A stretch of 64,000 nt of DNA from Candidatus Ferrigenium altingense (GTDB taxonomy: Bacteria > Pseudomonadota > Gammaproteobacteria > Burkholderiales > Gallionellaceae), in NCBI GenBank assembly GCA_020621985.1, contig JAHRYS010000002.1:1-64000 (forward strand), written 5' to 3'. The notes beneath the pieces are model-generated. The model saw only the letters and a list, made by a program, of their open reading frames with translations. It searched no databases and had not been told where the DNA came from. Made by a program: the position numbers and the translations under genes. Below, piece by piece: positions 8,471 to 16,146 of the stretch (position 1 is its first letter; the number at the start of each line of letters is the position of its first letter).

Positions 8471-9283
8471 ATGACTAGGTTCTTAATAGCGATATTCGTT
8501 TTGTTGTATTCCAGTGCGTTAATGGCTGCGGCTGCCGTTGTCCAGACCGCTTCAGGCGATGTTAAGGTTGCGATTGGATCCGCTGCGCCAGTCATGGTCA
8601 CCCAGAATTCCGCTCTTGAAAATGGCATGACGGTGACGACCGGCGACAATAGCCAAGTCGTCATGAAATTCGAGGATGGCCAAGTGGTTGCGCTGAATGC
8701 AAATACCTCTTTCAAAATTGACCAATATCATTTCGAGCAAGCCAAGCCTCAAAAAAGCAGCATGATTTTTTCGCTGCTCAAAGGAGCGATGCGCGCTGTC
8801 ACCGGGTTGATTGCGAAGAATAATGCAAATGCATTCACGCTCTATACACCTAGCGCAACCATCGGCATCCGAGGCACGGATTTTATGGTGGCCACGGGTT
8901 CCCTGTATCTGCAGGTCATCAACGGGACAGTATCGGCGACAACCTCGGCCGGAACTACCGCTTTTGCGGTGGGGCAAACCGGATTTGTCGCATCGCTCTC
9001 GGCGTTACCAACAGCGATTGCCGCCGCACAACTGCCCGCTGCCGTAGCGGCATCCTTTTCCCAACTGGGTTCCATAGCCATGGCAGGAGCAGGCGCCGCA
9101 GCTGGCGGCGCGACCAGCGGCGGAGCCGCTGCGGGTGGCACGGCGGCGACTAGCGCGGCAGTCGGCGGCCTGAGCACTGTGGCCGTCGTTGGCACCGTGG
9201 CCGCCGTTGCGGCAGTGGCCGCGATTGCGGCGAACGATAATCCGACTGCCGCTGCTGCTACTACTACCGTGACGGCTCCGTAA
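8471..9283 (+). CDS. FecR-domain secreted protein with a GfcA-like C-terminal tail
   Basis: 270 residues. Signal peptide (MTRFLIAIFVLLYSSALMA), then a FecR domain: TASGDVKVA at about 27-35, GMTVTTGDNSQVVMKFEDG at about 52-70, and TPSATIGIRGTDFMV at about 130-144. From about residue 200 the protein becomes a Gly/Ala/Ser tail ending in GTVAAVAAVAAIAAND, TAAAATTTVT. That tail is nearly the same as the end of the GfcA-like protein at 14584-14865, and the DNA similarity continues into the terminator. FecR domains are often envelope sensors, but no sigma/anti-sigma gene is adjacent. Good RBS (AAGGGAG) 9 nt before the ATG. It faces dgkA tail-to-tail. Confidence 0.82.
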   Translation: MTRFLIAIFVLLYSSALMAAAAVVQTASGDVKVAIGSAAPVMVTQNSALENGMTVTTGDNSQVVMKFEDGQVVALNANTSFKIDQYHFEQAKPQKSSMIFSLLKGAMRAVTGLIAKNNANAFTLYTPSATIGIRGTDFMVATGSLYLQVINGTVSATTSAGTTAFAVGQTGFVASLSALPTAIAAAQLPAAVAASFSQLGSIAMAGAGAAAGGATSGGAAAGGTAATSAAVGGLSTVAVVGTVAAVAAVAAIAANDNPTAAAATTTVTAP

Positions 9284-9304
9284 GTTTAATCATCGGCTTT
9301 GCCA

Positions 9305-9340
9305 GATAAAGAAAAGTCCCTGTAGGGACTTTTCTTTATC
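9305..9340. terminator. Bidirectional terminator between fecR-like gene and dgkA
   Basis: Perfect 16-bp arms (GATAAAGAAAAGTCCC and its complement) with loop TGTA; A-tract and T-tract on both sides. Its core AAAAGTCCC/GGGACTTTT is the same as in the terminator after gfcA at 14528-14561. Confidence 0.85.
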
Positions 9341-9346
9341 AACGCT

Positions 9347-9709
9347 TCAACCTCTACCGTCCCACACCTCAACTAGCATCAGCAGAAAAACAATCACCGA
9401 ACACGAGCCCAACACCATCACCGAGGCCGCTGCGCAATCCTTGGCCAAACGAACGAATGGCGCCTGCTCGGGATGCAAGCCATCCAACGCATGCTCCAGA
9501 GCGGTATTGAACAACTCCGCCGCCAAAACCAGAGCGATCATAACGATCACCAACGCCAGCCATAGAGCAGGAGGATTCAGCCATGTTGTAACGGCTATCG
9601 CACCGACGGCGGCAAATACCTCGGTGCGGAAGCTCGCCTCGTTTTGGAAGGCAGCTCGCCATCCTTCCCAAGCGAACCTTAGACGACGATAAAATGGTTT
9701 CCCTTTCAC
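9347..9709 (-). CDS. dgkA: Diacylglycerol/undecaprenol kinase family protein (DgkA)
   Basis: 120-residue integral membrane kinase. The catalytic region AELFNTALEHALDGLHPEQ followed by RLAKDCAAASVMVL matches the DgkA signature (E-x-x-N-x-A-x-E and K-D-x-x-x-A-x-V), and three membrane helices are visible. It starts 9 nt after the stop of the GfcC-YjbH-PAP2 gene, so it is probably cotranscribed with the gfc genes. In this setting an undecaprenol kinase role is attractive, because the neighbouring protein ends in a PAP2 lipid phosphatase domain; the substrate cannot be told from sequence. Confidence 0.92.
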   Translation of the reverse strand: MKGKPFYRRLRFAWEGWRAAFQNEASFRTEVFAAVGAIAVTTWLNPPALWLALVIVMIALVLAAELFNTALEHALDGLHPEQAPFVRLAKDCAAASVMVLGSCSVIVFLLMLVEVWDGRG

Positions 9710-9718
9710 GATAGCCCG

Positions 9719-12700
9719 CTATTCTATTTTCCAGTATGCCGTTACTCCGTTGGGCGAGACCGCCCACTCCGCCCCGGCTTTGGTGCTGTTACGATGAGAC
9801 TGGTAGATAAAATCACCGATGGCATATCCCAACAAGCCGCCGGCAACCGTATCGGAAAACCAGTGGTTGCGCCCGCCGACACGGGCCAGATTGGTGACTG
9901 TCGCCACGCCGTACAGCCACGGCGCATCGTAGGCCTTGGCGTAGGGGGTAACGGCCGCCCACATGAGGGTGGTATGTCCGGAGGGCATGGACGCGTTGCT
10001 ATTCTTTTGATTGGCAAAGGCGAAGCTTGAAGGGCCATTGCCAACGCTGGGCCGGTCACGGCCGATGGCGTATTTCAACGCGAGGGTGCCGACCAACCCG
10101 ATGCCCCCGGCTGCCAAGGAGCTGTAAGCGGTAGCAGTAAATTTGCTGTCCGGCTCACCGCCGAGAAATGCCAGCCCAGATGCCCCCAACACGGCGAACG
10201 GCAGCAGATTGCCGGCCGTCTCGACCGCTTTCATCGACTGGCCCGCGCCATGGTTAACCGCCAGCCTGTCAGCGGGTTTGTCCAGGATGGAGGACACCAG
10301 CGTTATTCCTCCCATCCACAGCATCGAGCCCCAGAATTGGGTCGTAGCCACAGTGTGCCCCACGTTCTTCAAGTCATTTTTTGCCGCCATGAACACAGAA
10401 CTGCGAGGGCCGACATTGGGAAAGGTATCTGCCGCATCGCCAAACTGCGTCTTTCTTTCATCAGTCCAAGGGCTCCATTTGAGCAAAGCGCCGCTTTGTT
10501 TTTTGGTCAGGCCGAACAGCGGAAATTCGCGATTCAGAATCGCACCGCCATCACGAGTCAGCGGATGCCATATCACGCTGGCGATGTTGGTGCTGGAACG
10601 AGTGAGCAGGGCATCGAACGGGATGTTGACATACACCCCCTTGTCGAAGCTGCCCTCGCCGAACTGGATCGCCGAGACGTTGGTCTTGGTAGCGAACGCC
10701 CCCATCTTCACACCATTTTTGAACGAGCGCGACAAATCCAGCGTCGCTCCCCAATCGCCGGCCAGATATTTGCCCGCACGCAACGTCGCATTGACGTCCT
10801 GAAAACCGGTGTCCCAGTACAAACTGGCGTGGCCGGTCAGCGTCTTATAGCCCAGAAAGGCGAAATCCTGCCCGAAGCCGCGCTGCCGCACCGCGTTAAC
10901 ATCCACGCCAAACGCCACCGGGCTATGCCAGGGGCGGTATAACCACTCGCCGCCGACACCGCCGTACATGCTTTCCAGCATGCCCGCATAGAGGCTGTAG
11001 AAATTTTCGTCATTCAATTTGTCAACATGGGTGAACTGAAATACCGGCATCGTCACGGGCGAAGTGCTGACATACCGCTCTATGTGCGTCCGCACTCTGG
11101 GCAGAGTACTGTTCGAACCCGGATAAACGAACTTGTCATAGTTATCGATAAGCCCATATTGCAGCGAACCCGTCCACCAGGTACCGGGCTGAAAGTACCA
11201 GCTCCCTTTCGCGCCCAGGCCGAGCCTGTACAGCAGCCCTTCCGGCCCGCCAAAGGAATGATCAAGATACATTCCGGCGTTGCCGATAAAGGCTTGCAGC
11301 GGCCTGTCGATCAGCGTGTCCGACTGGGGATACTCGAATCCGTCGAAGGCCGCTCTCTCGAACACCGCGCTTTGCTTGTGATGAGTCGGGATATAGCCGG
11401 TTCTGGCTTCGACCCAGGCGCGGCGATCAACCTGGAATTCATGCATGCCTAATCCGTACTCGGCGGACTGGATGCGGAATACCAGAATGTTGCGGCCCGG
11501 CACATTCCGGTGCAACACCGACACGATGCGGTCGACGTATGCGTTCCAGTGTTTGGCATCGGTGTTCTGGAAACGAACAATCAGCTCGCTACCCGCGCGG
11601 CTGATCTGCAGCACGTGCCACGAGGTTTTTTCCTCCAGCAAGGCCGTCACCTGTTTCCAATCGGGCTCCCGATCCGGGTAGCTGGAACTGACTGGCTCGC
11701 TAACGGGGTCATTGAGCTTGGGCATGGAAAACTTGCTCAAGTCCCCATGAAAACTCATGCCCATCGCCAACGTTGTGCCGCGCTCCCAGTTCACGGCAAA
11801 ATCGACACCCGGATTCCAGCGATAGACCAGTCCGACGTTGAAGGGGCTGCTCTGTTTCTGGAAGTTGTTTTGTGGCTCGTGCTGGTAATCGTTGCCGTCG
11901 TATTCCAGCTTGAGCAGCAGCGGTTGCCAGGGCGTCTGGTACTGCACCCCGCCAAACAACGAAGTCGTGCCTTTGAATATGCCCGAGCTGTTCACGGTGC
12001 CGCCCGGACCAAAATCATTGGCTGGACGGATATTCAATTTTGGACTAAGCACGGACAGCGGGTTGCCCAGATTGCCGCGCGCACCCAAATAGCCCCAGCC
12101 CAGCCCTAGGGACCAGTCAAGATTGCCGGTGCGCTTGCTCGACACCAGATATTCGCCGGAAAACAATCCGGTTCCACCCAAGTCTCTGAGTCCCACCGCG
12201 AGTTGGGGCAGCACCGCCGTTTCATCCAGTAACCTTACCTTGAAATCGACGCTTTTATCCTGGTAGGCCTGATCCCCGGAAAAATTCGCCGGCCCGTACA
12301 AACGGTTGGAAATCGAGGTCCAGCGCACCGCCAATTCAAACCAGTCCATCAGCTGCATGGATCCGGTCATGCGCGTATATGGCACGACCCGGCTTACGCT
12401 GATCGCTGCATTGCCCGCACTCGCCATCCGCGCGGTCGGGGTTTGTATCAGCCCGATGGTTCCCCAGTCGCTCAAGGTCAGCGCATTGTCACGCGGCCGC
12501 TGTCCTGCAACCCCCAACTGTCCGGCAAACCACCTATCCGGTTGCTGCTCAAGCGCAATGATGCGCGAAGGCGCCATATCGGCCGCCACGCCCTGCGTGG
12601 CCAGCAACCGCGCCACCTGCTCCAGGATGGCATCCGGCCAAGGGATGCTTGGGTCGGCCACGACAATCCATGCGCCCGGGGCAGGTGGATCTTGTTCGTT

Positions 12701-13309
12701 CTCGTTCCAGAGCGCCACGCCGGCGCGCTGAACCAGCCCATCCGGTTGCACCACCCAGGCCAGCTGCGGGCTCCCTGCGGCATCGCATCGGCGGACATAA
12801 TCCCGTGTATAAAAATTGACTGAATGCGCCACCTGACAGGTGTGGCCATCACCCCGAACCACCGTCACGGTGGTCGGGCGCGCTGGAATAACAATGCGCT
12901 GCCCATTTTTTAATATCGGGTCATGCTGCGGATTGACTTCCAGCCAGCGCGGGTCGGTTTTATCAACCACTACCCGCCCGGTTGCCGGAAATGAGGCGAC
13001 GAACTCGGCAAGATTGCCCGCATCGACGCGGTTGACTCCGGGAGCAATTCCGGCGGACTGTATTTGCTCCAACAGCTGGTGCTTGATGCGCCGCTGCACT
13101 TGCGCCTCTTCAGGCACCATCCAGATCAGCCCTGGCAAATAGGATATCTCGGCATTCTGCTCGTCGGAAAGCGGCAAGGAACGCGGCTGCAATCTATCCG
13201 GTCTGGTGTTGAGCCAGTGGCTCAAGCGCATTTCCGTGCCTATCTCGGCGGATGTCCCGGCTTGGGCCTGCGGGCCTGACAACGTCGCCAGCAGAAGCCC
13301 GACGATCAT
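9719..13309 (-). CDS. GfcC - YjbH (GfcD) - PAP2 phosphatase triple fusion
   Basis: About 1196 residues. After a signal peptide (MIVGLLLATLSGPQAQA), residues about 20-240 resemble GfcC/YjbG (RLSHWLNTRP, ATGRVVVDKTDPRWLEVNPQ, VIPARPTTVTVV). Residues about 245-940 resemble the YjbH/GfcD outer-membrane barrel family (GLIQTPTARMASAG, SVSRVVPYTRM, RDLGGTGLFSGEYLVSSKR). The C-terminal about 190 residues form a complete PAP2 domain: K-x6-RP (about 1079-1087), PSGH (about 1109-1112) and R-x5-H-x3-D (about 1143-1153). E. coli encodes GfcC and GfcD separately and without PAP2. I place the start at 13309; the frame stays open to 13711 but there it reads through three repeats. Confidence 0.85.
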   Translation of the reverse strand: MIVGLLLATLSGPQAQAGTSAEIGTEMRLSHWLNTRPDRLQPRSLPLSDEQNAEISYLPGLIWMVPEEAQVQRRIKHQLLEQIQSAGIAPGVNRVDAGNLAEFVASFPATGRVVVDKTDPRWLEVNPQHDPILKNGQRIVIPARPTTVTVVRGDGHTCQVAHSVNFYTRDYVRRCDAAGSPQLAWVVQPDGLVQRAGVALWNENEQDPPAPGAWIVVADPSIPWPDAILEQVARLLATQGVAADMAPSRIIALEQQPDRWFAGQLGVAGQRPRDNALTLSDWGTIGLIQTPTARMASAGNAAISVSRVVPYTRMTGSMQLMDWFELAVRWTSISNRLYGPANFSGDQAYQDKSVDFKVRLLDETAVLPQLAVGLRDLGGTGLFSGEYLVSSKRTGNLDWSLGLGWGYLGARGNLGNPLSVLSPKLNIRPANDFGPGGTVNSSGIFKGTTSLFGGVQYQTPWQPLLLKLEYDGNDYQHEPQNNFQKQSSPFNVGLVYRWNPGVDFAVNWERGTTLAMGMSFHGDLSKFSMPKLNDPVSEPVSSSYPDREPDWKQVTALLEEKTSWHVLQISRAGSELIVRFQNTDAKHWNAYVDRIVSVLHRNVPGRNILVFRIQSAEYGLGMHEFQVDRRAWVEARTGYIPTHHKQSAVFERAAFDGFEYPQSDTLIDRPLQAFIGNAGMYLDHSFGGPEGLLYRLGLGAKGSWYFQPGTWWTGSLQYGLIDNYDKFVYPGSNSTLPRVRTHIERYVSTSPVTMPVFQFTHVDKLNDENFYSLYAGMLESMYGGVGGEWLYRPWHSPVAFGVDVNAVRQRGFGQDFAFLGYKTLTGHASLYWDTGFQDVNATLRAGKYLAGDWGATLDLSRSFKNGVKMGAFATKTNVSAIQFGEGSFDKGVYVNIPFDALLTRSSTNIASVIWHPLTRDGGAILNREFPLFGLTKKQSGALLKWSPWTDERKTQFGDAADTFPNVGPRSSVFMAAKNDLKNVGHTVATTQFWGSMLWMGGITLVSSILDKPADRLAVNHGAGQSMKAVETAGNLLPFAVLGASGLAFLGGEPDSKFTATAYSSLAAGGIGLVGTLALKYAIGRDRPSVGNGPSSFAFANQKNSNASMPSGHTTLMWAAVTPYAKAYDAPWLYGVATVTNLARVGGRNHWFSDTVAGGLLGYAIGDFIYQSHRNSTKAGAEWAVSPNGVTAYWKIE

Positions 13310-13369
13310 CCGCCGTGAGAATTTCTGGCCATGGTTAAACCGGGATTGTTCGCTGGACCGTTCGCAAAA

Positions 13370-13426
13370 TGTAGGAGCACGCCCTGCGAGCGATTGCCCC
13401 TTTCGCGAGCAGGGCTCGCTCCTACA
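13370..13426. repeat. Inverted repeat, GTAGGAGC family
   Basis: Arms TGTAGGAGCACGCCCTGCG (13370-) and its imperfect complement ending GGGCTCGCTCCTACA (-13426). A widespread type of proteobacterial intergenic repeat. Confidence 0.75.
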
Positions 13427-13439
13427 CAGACGCTTAAGT

Positions 13440-13463
13440 TGTAGGTCGGGTTTCAACCCGACA
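13440..13463. repeat. Palindrome of the TGTCGGGTTGAAACCCGACC type
   Basis: TGTAGGTCGGGTTTCAACCC followed by GACA: CGGGTT/AACCCG inverted repeat flanked by TGT and ACA. Confidence 0.75.
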
Positions 13464-13567
13464 CACCTGTTTCGAGTTTGCCGAAGCGTTCGGGCTAGCT
13501 TTGTATAGCCATCGCCTAATAAACAATCTGAGTTGAACCCAGATAATTCATTAGAACCAAGCCCCCT

Positions 13568-13630
13568 TGTGGGAGCGCAATTTATTGAGCGATTCTTGTC
13601 AACAATCGCTCGATAAATCGAGCTCCTACA
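13568..13630. repeat. Inverted repeat, TGTGGGAGCGC...GAGCTCCTACA
   Basis: Arms TGTGGGAGCGCAATTTATTG with AGCGATT, and AATCGCTCGATAAATCGAGC with TCCTACA; 9-nt loop. Distinct from the neighbouring repeat at 13370 but with similar ends. Confidence 0.75.
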
Positions 13631-13662
13631 GCCTAATGGATTATTTGGGTTGAATTTTGAGC

Positions 13663-14346
13663 TCAATGCGCACCCCTGCCGGAAGGCGGCCAGCTTTGCC
13701 AGGAGAAGCAATATTCACTGGACAAACACTGTTCGGCATATATGACTTGATGCGACCCTGCGCCATCCAGGCCGACTGCATAACGCGCCGGGAGACCATC
13801 CACACCACCCTGCACAGTCTCCTCAAACCACGCGAGCGAGGAGGCAGGAACAAGTTTCAATTGGGAATCATCGGGTGGCGCAATGCGCCGGATCAGCAGC
13901 TTTTCCTTGATGCCGTAACGATACCCCGGACTCTCGTCACGGGCACGAGCAAACACTGCCTGGCTCCCCACCGCTTCCCAGCTTGGCAGATGCGCAAACG
14001 TAACGCTTAGCCAATCCGTACCCGACTTCATGGTTGCGCCGACGACCCGCCCATCGCGTAAACGCAGCACGTCCGCCTCGGCGCTGTACCAAACCTGAAC
14101 CGGCCCCTCGGGAAGCTGATCGACATAGCCCAACACCATGAACACTTCGCGCGTGCCGATCTGCACGCGCAAATATCTGAAATTCGGATTTAATTCGACC
14201 GCAGACTGCTGGGCAACCCCCTCCGAGCGCATCAACCGGTAAGCATCCACCACCGCCTGCGAGGCGGGCTCGATCGCACAGCCCGCCAAACAGGCAGCCA
14301 GCGCCAAAACGCAGCTTTTACCTGAAGCTGTCATTTGAAACATCAT
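13663..14346 (-). CDS. gfcB: GfcB/YjbF-family lipoprotein
   Basis: 227 residues with a lipoprotein signal (VLALAACLAGC, lipidated cysteine about 23). The body has the pattern of the GfcB/YjbF/YmcC family: YLRVQIGTREVFMVLGYVD, then EVWYSA-like VQVWYSAEADVLRLRDGRVV and LSVTFAHLPSW. In E. coli gfcB/yjbF products sit in the outer membrane and serve group 4 capsule or a yjb exopolysaccharide. The order gfcA-gfcB-gfcC/D is kept here on the minus strand, though a terminator separates gfcA from gfcB and about 350 bp of repeats separate gfcB from the fusion gene. Confidence 0.8.
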   Translation of the reverse strand: MMFQMTASGKSCVLALAACLAGCAIEPASQAVVDAYRLMRSEGVAQQSAVELNPNFRYLRVQIGTREVFMVLGYVDQLPEGPVQVWYSAEADVLRLRDGRVVGATMKSGTDWLSVTFAHLPSWEAVGSQAVFARARDESPGYRYGIKEKLLIRRIAPPDDSQLKLVPASSLAWFEETVQGGVDGLPARYAVGLDGAGSHQVIYAEQCLSSEYCFSWQSWPPSGRGAH

Positions 14347-14527
14347 GGTCGGATTCAGCCATGCTTGAGCAGCAGCCTTTGCATGCGAAATAGCAGCCTA
14401 ATGCGCAAGATTACTTGCAGCAAGCTCTGGGCTACTCGTCCCATTCGGGCCTCGCAATGACGAGCGGTGGAGATTAGCAAGGAAATTATCATCCGACTGA
14501 GCAAGAGGATTCAAAAAGCAGATGATG

Positions 14528-14561
14528 CAAAAGAAAAGTCCCCGAAGGGACTTTTCTTTTG
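14528..14561 (-). terminator. Terminator after gfcA
   Basis: 15-bp arms CAAAAGAAAAGTCCC / GGGACTTTTCTTTTG with a 4-nt loop. It lies 22 nt beyond the gfcA stop, so expression of gfcB and the genes after it should be lower than that of gfcA. Confidence 0.8.
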
Positions 14562-14583
14562 CTGACTAAACTGATAACTAAAC

Positions 14584-14865
14584 TTACTGTGTAACGGTAG
14601 TAGTAGCTGCTGCTGCGGTTGTACTGTCGTTCGCCGCAATCGCAGCCACGGCCGCAACGGCGGCCACGGTGCCGACGACAGCCAGAGTGCTCATACCGCC
14701 GACTGCCGCGCCAGTCGCCGCAGCTCCGCCTGCAGCGGTACCGCCAGTTGCTGCTCCTGCAGCGCCACCGCTCGTTCCACCGGCCGCAGCAGCTTCCGCT
14801 GCAAACACGTTACCGGAAACTGTCATTGCCAAAGCCAAAGCCAGCGCACTTAATTTATTATTCAT
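14584..14865 (-). CDS. gfcA: GfcA/YjbE-like small secreted protein
   Basis: 93 residues: signal peptide (MNNKLSALALALAMTVSGNV followed by FA, then AEAAAAGG), a Gly/Ala/Thr-rich middle and a hydrophobic stretch STLAVVGTVAAVAAVAAIAA before AND and a Thr-rich end (TTTVTQ). Size, composition and place at the head of gfcB-gfcC/D agree with GfcA/YmcD and YjbE of E. coli, whose biochemical role is not settled. RBS AAGGAG lies 9 nt before the ATG; a GTG immediately upstream (14868) is an alternative start. The last ~37 residues and the terminator are closely related to the FecR-like gene at 8471-9283. Confidence 0.75.
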   Translation of the reverse strand: MNNKLSALALALAMTVSGNVFAAEAAAAGGTSGGAAGAATGGTAAGGAAATGAAVGGMSTLAVVGTVAAVAAVAAIAANDSTTAAAATTTVTQ

Positions 14866-15172
14866 CACTTGGTTCTCCTTACGATTTTTTGGGTTTAACT
14901 ACTGGAATCGTTTAACGCTAGCTCATGATTATCCTGATAAACAAACTTATTGCAACATTTTTTATCCATGCGCTCAAGCGATGCCGAAACAAAGTACTGC
15001 AGCGCAATTTTGACGAAAATCGCCTGTCCGGGTGCCGACCGTCAAGCGCATGTTAAAGCGCGGTATTGGCGAGTTCGGCGGCAAAAACCAGGTCAACACA
15101 GGGTGTGTTGGAACCGGTTTCATGCATCAATTCCACACGCCACCATCACGCAAATTTCCAGCATATCCCTAC
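14866..15172. other. Intergenic region upstream of gfcA
   Basis: About 307 bp between the wzz-like stop and gfcA, more A+T-rich than its surroundings near gfcA. It must hold the gfcA promoter (a TTGCAA...TAATCA pair is visible on the minus strand around 14925-14955), but nothing else is convincing. Confidence 0.4.
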
Positions 15173-16135
15173 TCAAGTCCGCCAGCGAAACGCCCGGCGC
15201 AACTCTTGCAGCCTGGCCCCCTGCTCAGGGTCGCTGCCGGAACGCGCCAACGCCTCGCTGATAAACGCCCAGATCACCGCCAAAAAAAATGCGACTAGCG
15301 TTGCCAGCATCACAACCATGCTGCGCTTGGGTTTAGATTTCTTTTCCGGCGGCATGGCCTTATCCAACACCTGAATCAACGGAAAATCCTTGGCTTCGTC
15401 CAGCTTGGCCATCTCGAATTGCTTCGCGAGCATTTCCCACACCGCTTCCTGATATTTCAGGTTGCGCAGCGCATCCAGGTATTGCAGGCTGGTATTCGGC
15501 GTTTTATCCAGCACCAGTTCCGCATCGGTCAGCCTGTCTTTGGCCTGCCGCAGTTGCTGATCAAAGAAGGTGCGTTTCTGTGAAGCGTCTGTCAGCGAGT
15601 AGGTTTGCAACAGTTTGTTCAGTTCTTCGATGAAGATGTTTGCCAAGTTCGCCGCGAGCTGCGGGTCTTTATCAGAGACCTCGACGGTGATGAACCCGCC
15701 CTTGTCGGAGCTAATAACCGTGCTGCCTTCCAATGCACTCATAGCCCCGTTGAGCGTTTCCTGTTTATAGATTTTTTGCAGGTCGACGCGCTTGACGACT
15801 TTTTCCATGAGGCTGCGACTCTTGAGCATCGCGATATACAGGTCGTTGGGGTTCTTAATGCCCAGCGAACTGCCCGCCATACCGGCCAGCCCGCCGAGTT
15901 GCGACAGCATCGCACTGGCGGAGGACTGGCTTTGCGGCGGCAATATCTTGGCCGTGGCTGTGTAGATGTTCGGCAAGCTGAGCGCATATCCGACCGCCAT
16001 CAATGCGGCGGCGAGCGTCACGCCGATGATCCTCTTCTTGTGCTTGGCGAGAACGATCAGCAGATCGAGCAGCTTGATCTCGTCTTCGTCCGGTTGCCGG
16101 TTATCCGGCACAGGCGTGTTTGTTTGGTTTTCCAT
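15173..16135 (-). CDS. Wzz-family polysaccharide copolymerase / chain-length determinant
   Basis: 320 residues, inner membrane. Two membrane helices flank a periplasmic coiled-coil domain: the first at about 36-54 (IIGVTLAAALMAVGYALS), the second at about 275-295 (MVVMLATLVAFFLAVIWAF). The Pro/Lys-rich segment PPEKKSKPKR sits just before the second helix, as is typical for Wzz/PCP proteins. No tyrosine-kinase domain is present. It sits 11 nt after the SLBB exporter gene, so exporter and copolymerase are probably one transcription unit. Confidence 0.88.
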   Translation of the reverse strand: MENQTNTPVPDNRQPDEDEIKLLDLLIVLAKHKKRIIGVTLAAALMAVGYALSLPNIYTATAKILPPQSQSSASAMLSQLGGLAGMAGSSLGIKNPNDLYIAMLKSRSLMEKVVKRVDLQKIYKQETLNGAMSALEGSTVISSDKGGFITVEVSDKDPQLAANLANIFIEELNKLLQTYSLTDASQKRTFFDQQLRQAKDRLTDAELVLDKTPNTSLQYLDALRNLKYQEAVWEMLAKQFEMAKLDEAKDFPLIQVLDKAMPPEKKSKPKRSMVVMLATLVAFFLAVIWAFISEALARSGSDPEQGARLQELRRAFRWRT

Positions 16136-16146
16136 ATTCTTCTCGC

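Larger units (their letters stand above)
13310..13662. other. Intergenic region between gfcB and the fusion gene, packed with repeats
   Basis: 353 bp holding three different inverted repeats (listed separately) and no supportable gene. The minus-strand frame stays open across it but encodes repeat DNA with no protein-like character. Confidence 0.7.

Noticed and set aside
13310-13711. N-terminal extension of the GfcC-YjbH-PAP2 protein by 134 residues
   Set aside because: The extension is a translation of three intergenic repeats and would place the signal peptide inside the chain. The internal ATG at 13309 starts directly at the signal peptide.
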